A stretch of DNA of 7,922 nt from Bacteroidales bacterium. GTDB taxonomy: Bacteria; Bacteroidota; Bacteroidia; Bacteroidales; Muribaculaceae. The translations under genes were made by a program, and so were the position numbers. The DNA is taken from positions 1-7,922 of the forward strand of contig CAAEIL010000187.1 of NCBI GenBank assembly GCA_900755985.1. The letters run 5' to 3'. Of this stretch, positions 5,901 through 7,922 are shown in pieces. Position 1 is the stretch's first letter. The number at the start of each line of letters is the position of its first letter. The notes under the pieces were generated by a model. That model did no database searches. It had not been told where the DNA came from and saw only the letters and a list, made by a program, of their open reading frames with translations.

Positions 5901-7922
5901 TAGAAGGGGAATTCAAAAGGCAGGTCGACGGCTACGTAGTCGTGCTGGTTATAATAGCGGAAAGCATTCTGTGTTCCGAGACCGGTAGTCTCGATGTCTA
6001 CCCATTCGAATTTGGCCTTGTTGTCGGCCGATGCCGTATAGGTATACGATACGTCGGTGTCATTTTTATCGGGAACGACGACCTTGGTCAGAATGTCTCC
6101 GACAACGGCATATTCAAGAGGCTCGTTGCCATCGTTGGCTATTTCGATGGTCTTGGTCAGCGGAGTACCTGCCTCAAGAGTCTCGTCGATAGACTCGGGA
6201 GTCAGCACAACTGAAGGACAGCCGATAATCTTGCCGTGGATATTGACGGCGAGATCGCCGGCCGAGGTCGAGACGGTGAGTACACCGGCTATGTCGCCTT
6301 CGGTTGCCGTAGGCACAGTGACGAGGATGTCGAGCGAAGCGCCGGGTTTGATATTTGCGGGATATTCGCCTGCGACGGTAAGGCCTCCGGTAGCGGCGGC
6401 AGCAGTAACGGTGAGGTCGTTGTGACCGGTATTCGACACCGTAACGGGGACTTTGAGATCGGAAGTGCGGAATGTGTTACCGAAATCAATGTCTGTCTTC
6501 TCGGTATAGGCAACTGCTTCTTTGCCTTGTTCGGAAACGACGGCGTTGAAGCGTACGGCCGAAACTGAAGGTGTCGGATCGTTGGATACGATGGCGATGT
6601 TGTTGAAAATCGAACCTGCATTGAGGTCATCGGAAACAGTAACCGTGGCTTTTACCTCGACCGATTCGCCCGGGCTTACAAGACCATATGCGGGAGCGAG
6701 GGCGGTGACAAATGCCTGCTGCGGAGCCTGGAAGTAAACTTCGGTGCCGCTGCCGAACAAACGGAAACGTGTATTATCGGCCGTGGGCTCCTGAGTGCCC
6801 CAATAGTCAGACATCGCTGCCGATGTTATTGTCAGGCAGTCGTTCATCTCGGGGTCGTTTATACCGCAGAACAATGTGCTGCCTTCCTGGAAGAAGGACG
6901 GGGCATCGTAATCGTCATAAAGTATGCGTATATCGCCATTGGGTGACAGAATAATGCGGAACGATACCGGAGCGTATTCGCTTCCGTAAACAACCGCGAG
7001 TACGTTCTTGAACGATACCACGAACTCGCCGTTGACTTTGGCGTATTCGACTTTCGATTCGGGACCCATCTGCAGCTGGCTGCCATAAGCGGCAATCAGA
7101 CCGGTACCCGGTACACCGTAGGTCTTTTCGGAAATAGGACTGCGGAAAGGATCTTCATTAAGATTGAACATGACACCGCCAAACGATGTTATGTAGACTT
7201 TGTCGTATGTCTTGCCGTAATACGGGAATGAGAAACCGAGGTTAACCGCCGGGCTTACATAAACGTCGTCAGTGAACTTCAAAGCTATGTCGGTTGAGCC
7301 GACGAGTTCGACGGGTGCTGTATATTCGATAGGAGTGTATCCTTCGATTGTCGAAGAGACTGTGTAGCCGAATTTATGAAGCTTAGCGGCTCCTTCGATA
7401 GCCTGATCCGAGAATTTGGGGAATACATATTCCAACGGATATTTGCCGTCGTTGCGTACTGTAAATGTCAGGTCGCGGGGTGCGTCGCCGGTTGTCAGCG
7501 TTCCGGCATCGATTACCGAAGGCTCGACAGCAAGTTTGGCCGGGTCTGTGGCTACGCCCTGGACAAGAATCTTGACAGTGTTGCCCTCGGCACCGGTAAA
7601 CGTTATAGTGCCTGAATGTGAGCCGGCTTCCTTAGGAGTATAGGTAAGTTCGACAACAGTCTTGGCGCGTGCGGGGAATCCTGACTGCACAGATTCGGGA
7701 CCTTCGAAATTTTCGGAGGACGAAGATATGTTGTCCGAATATATTCCGGCTCCCCATTGCGAGCCGCGGAACGAACCGTAGCCTGCGTTGTAAAGTTCGA
7801 CGGAGACTTTCTTGCTCGAACCGGTGAGTACCGAACCGAAGTCAACGATTTTGGGCACAATGACATTGGGCTTATTGCCGCTGACAGTGGCTGGGGCCGG
7901 TACCCCGGGGACGTTCGCGCCG
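2930..7922 (-). CDS. Giant ASH-repeat surface protein with T9SS type A sorting domain (5' end outside window)
   Basis: The frame is open to the right edge, so the N-terminus and signal peptide are missing; 1663 residues are visible. The GTG at 7856-7858 is internal, because VPAPATVSGNKPNVIV reads straight through it. Residues below count from that codon. ASH/choice-of-anchor-D type beta-sandwich repeats start at 1 (VDFGSVLTGS), 108, 455 (IDFGNTF), 550, 855 and 1010. Two copies of an FPFYGK domain sit at about 161-376 and 603-797. A jelly-roll-like segment (AYNYGSNSLNDVYKASVHFT, ending GYILS) spans about 1105-1270. Two cadherin/Ig-like modules follow: 1345-1450 with an acidic SDSDGD calcium-type loop, and 1458-1549 opening NRAPEP. 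The last 80 residues are a T9SS type A sorting domain (ENPVSETLSL, then LSAGYYLLRV, ending HRLIVL). Export across the outer membrane through the type IX system, with surface attachment or release, is expected. No protease catalytic motif is visible, though similar repeats trail Bacteroidetes S8 peptidases, so an enzyme could lie upstream. Adhesin or binding protein is the best guess. Confidence 0.9.
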   Translation of the reverse strand, partial: GANVPGVPAPATVSGNKPNVIVPKIVDFGSVLTGSSKKVSVELYNAGYGSFRGSQWGAGIYSDNISSSSENFEGPESVQSGFPARAKTVVELTYTPKEAGSHSGTITFTGAEGNTVKILVQGVATDPAKLAVEPSVIDAGTLTTGDAPRDLTFTVRNDGKYPLEYVFPKFSDQAIEGAAKLHKFGYTVSSTIEGYTPIEYTAPVELVGSTDIALKFTDDVYVSPAVNLGFSFPYYGKTYDKVYITSFGGVMFNLNEDPFRSPISEKTYGVPGTGLIAAYGSQLQMGPESKVEYAKVNGEFVVSFKNVLAVVYGSEYAPVSFRIILSPNGDIRILYDDYDAPSFFQEGSTLFCGINDPEMNDCLTITSAAMSDYWGTQEPTADNTRFRLFGSGTEVYFQAPQQAFVTALAPAYGLVSPGESVEVKATVTVSDDLNAGSIFNNIAIVSNDPTPSVSAVRFNAVVSEQGKEAVAYTEKTDIDFGNTFRTSDLKVPVTVSNTGHNDLTVTAAAATGGLTVAGEYPANIKPGASLDILVTVPTATEGDIAGVLTVSTSAGDLAVNIHGKIIGCPSVVLTPESIDETLEAGTPLTKTIEIANDGNEPLEYAVVGDILTKVVVPDKNDTDVSYTYTASADNKAKFEWVDIETTGLGTQNAFRYYNQHDYVAVDLPFEFPFYGKKYNKMYIYNTGFVSFTERHDDRIWPEPPAEFPQGTIFTNIIAPYWGLHSMNTTKTAGTYHYVTDDRAVVSFMEYGNSMNIGVDFQLILEKDGSFKFQYKANDEYAELMGTFGLAGISDADGEKSVRLPDRYIAFGNAVQFTPVKLNTLAPGQKDAIEVEIDTDRMAGSYEGTVSISTNVPQHESISVPVQLTLTGTPKPVIPENVEVTNVLGYRSTDVSNPLVQMGACYDAPFKVSNEGKAAFTVMSVSYESPMIEDEWGSMPAFMLMANLPEIDWMTGEPTGNYMWQMVEPDFFSPVEVGSRPLEFSIPMMEGEYWMTPGEYSIPVNIVYGNSLEDENPQTATVNVKFVVTPAPVMLLDKEEIRVEGAADDLVTVETLNIANYGEYKLDYTLKIDPTGVGEQTEDIGGGIAPARLNATPDAGQLVSADGKRLTLKADGDTETNPYDVPSDFEFARGLYYDAMPGNTNAYNYGSNSLNDVYKASVHFTAPADGFNVSHIYMPVTIESAKNVTINIDLVEGDDPAGEETIGHGSLFVESQTTQAGRFYVIPLDRPVYMNPGEDFCVVVTYPEGMRFPAYLCAKEEPVTAGRYLGWTQANDWFDVAQEFEGQYGSLGYILSCLETQAGEPWIKLLDTPTENSVQPEAAATVKVQLSAASARLEKGNKAVLVIKTNDPMQPIVDFPIMLDKNGTPVIEVPTSAIYAKEGEVTNVAVAVSDSDGDALTVSIDDALGISVLSAAGNENVVENSDGTLTVSGTSQPVSFAVAISPEYGDHGSYSFNLTVSDPAGHQAKAAVPYHVDRVNRAPEPLEVPAIEVEEGQMSAPFVFAQLFNEPDGQDMSYSLSMPDQSVAQAFLSDNAVVFYGIKEGNAKATVTATDEEGAQSEATVDIVVKKDSGVEDVTTDSAQALIALVENPVSETLSLRSGVSGKATVDIFATGGAKVVSVPVVLSTSEVTTVNVSALSAGYYLLRVTTADGLTVTHRLIVL
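2933..3175 (-). other. T9SS type A C-terminal sorting domain
   Basis: The final 81 residues of the giant protein show the family pattern. There is an opening NPV (ENPVSETLSLRS), a middle strand ending in Gly (VDIFATGGAKV), an acidic-free VSALSAGYYLLRV strand with the hallmark G-Y-Y, and a basic-containing last strand ending in LIVL. In Bacteroidetes this domain directs outer-membrane passage through the Por/Gld machinery and is normally cleaved off. None of the machinery genes lie in this window. Confidence 0.88.
5468..6052 (-). repeat. FPFYGK-type domain, copy 2, inserted in an ASH repeat
   Basis: Copy 2 contains FEFPFYGKKYNKMYIYNTGF, TNIIAPYWGL, VVSFMEYG and FQLILEKDGSFKFQYK. These line up in order with copy 1, but at clearly diverged identity, so the duplication is old. 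It again follows a PLEY strand (EPLEYAVV) and is followed by LAPGQKDAIEVEI, so it is inserted at the same point of its host repeat. Confidence 0.68.
6731..7378 (-). repeat. FPFYGK-type domain, copy 1, inserted in an ASH repeat
   Basis: Copy 1 of an internal protein-level duplication of about 200 residues. The core is FSFPYYGKTYDKVYITSFGG, then VVSFKNV, FRIILSPNGDIRILYDDY and, near the end, VYFQAPQ. The pattern resembles beta-sandwich modules that accompany S8-type peptidases and other secreted proteins, in which a line such as FPFYGKTY..VYVSSNG precedes an F-Q-(V/L)-I-L strand. It interrupts an ASH repeat after PLEYVFPKF; the repeat resumes at LVSPGESVEV. Confidence 0.65.

Overview
The window looks like a chromosomal piece of a gut-type Bacteroidales bacterium. 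The evidence is a large secreted repeat protein ending in a type IX secretion (T9SS type A) sorting domain, a lipoprotein-like reading frame with an acidic DDDD run, the absence of Shine-Dalgarno sequences before the genes, and a DnaA of Bacteroidetes style. A Muribaculaceae-like source is my inference, not something the sequence proves.

Layout. Positions 1-448 hold the C-terminal half of a RibD_C (dihydrofolate-reductase-like) protein without a usable N-terminus, so probably a gene remnant. Positions 449-716 are non-coding, with a terminator-like hairpin, nested A/T palindromes and a GC hairpin with a T-tract just before dnaA. Positions 717-2096 (+) encode DnaA, complete at 459 residues. Its ATPase motifs are intact, but the DnaA-box recognition signature is altered. 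Positions 2097-2236 are a pyrimidine-rich spacer plus a strong hairpin that ends leftward transcription. Positions 2237-2821 (-) carry an AT-rich lipoprotein-like frame with a degraded N-terminus. A second strong leftward terminator lies at about 2875-2909. Positions 2930-7922 (-) are the last 1663 residues of a giant surface protein whose start lies beyond the right edge.

How the genes relate. dnaA runs rightward and the two following units run leftward, each closed by its own GC-rich hairpin, so I see no operon joining them. The giant protein is a string of ASH/choice-of-anchor-D type beta-sandwich repeats. Three of these appear to be split by large inserted domains, followed by two cadherin/Ig-like modules and the sorting domain. 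It is most likely an exported, cell-surface anchored or secreted adhesin-like protein, with no visible catalytic domain in the part present. Nothing here amounts to a clear new multi-gene system. The observations most worth following are the atypical DNA-binding motif of DnaA, the leader structure in front of it, and the split-repeat architecture of the giant protein.
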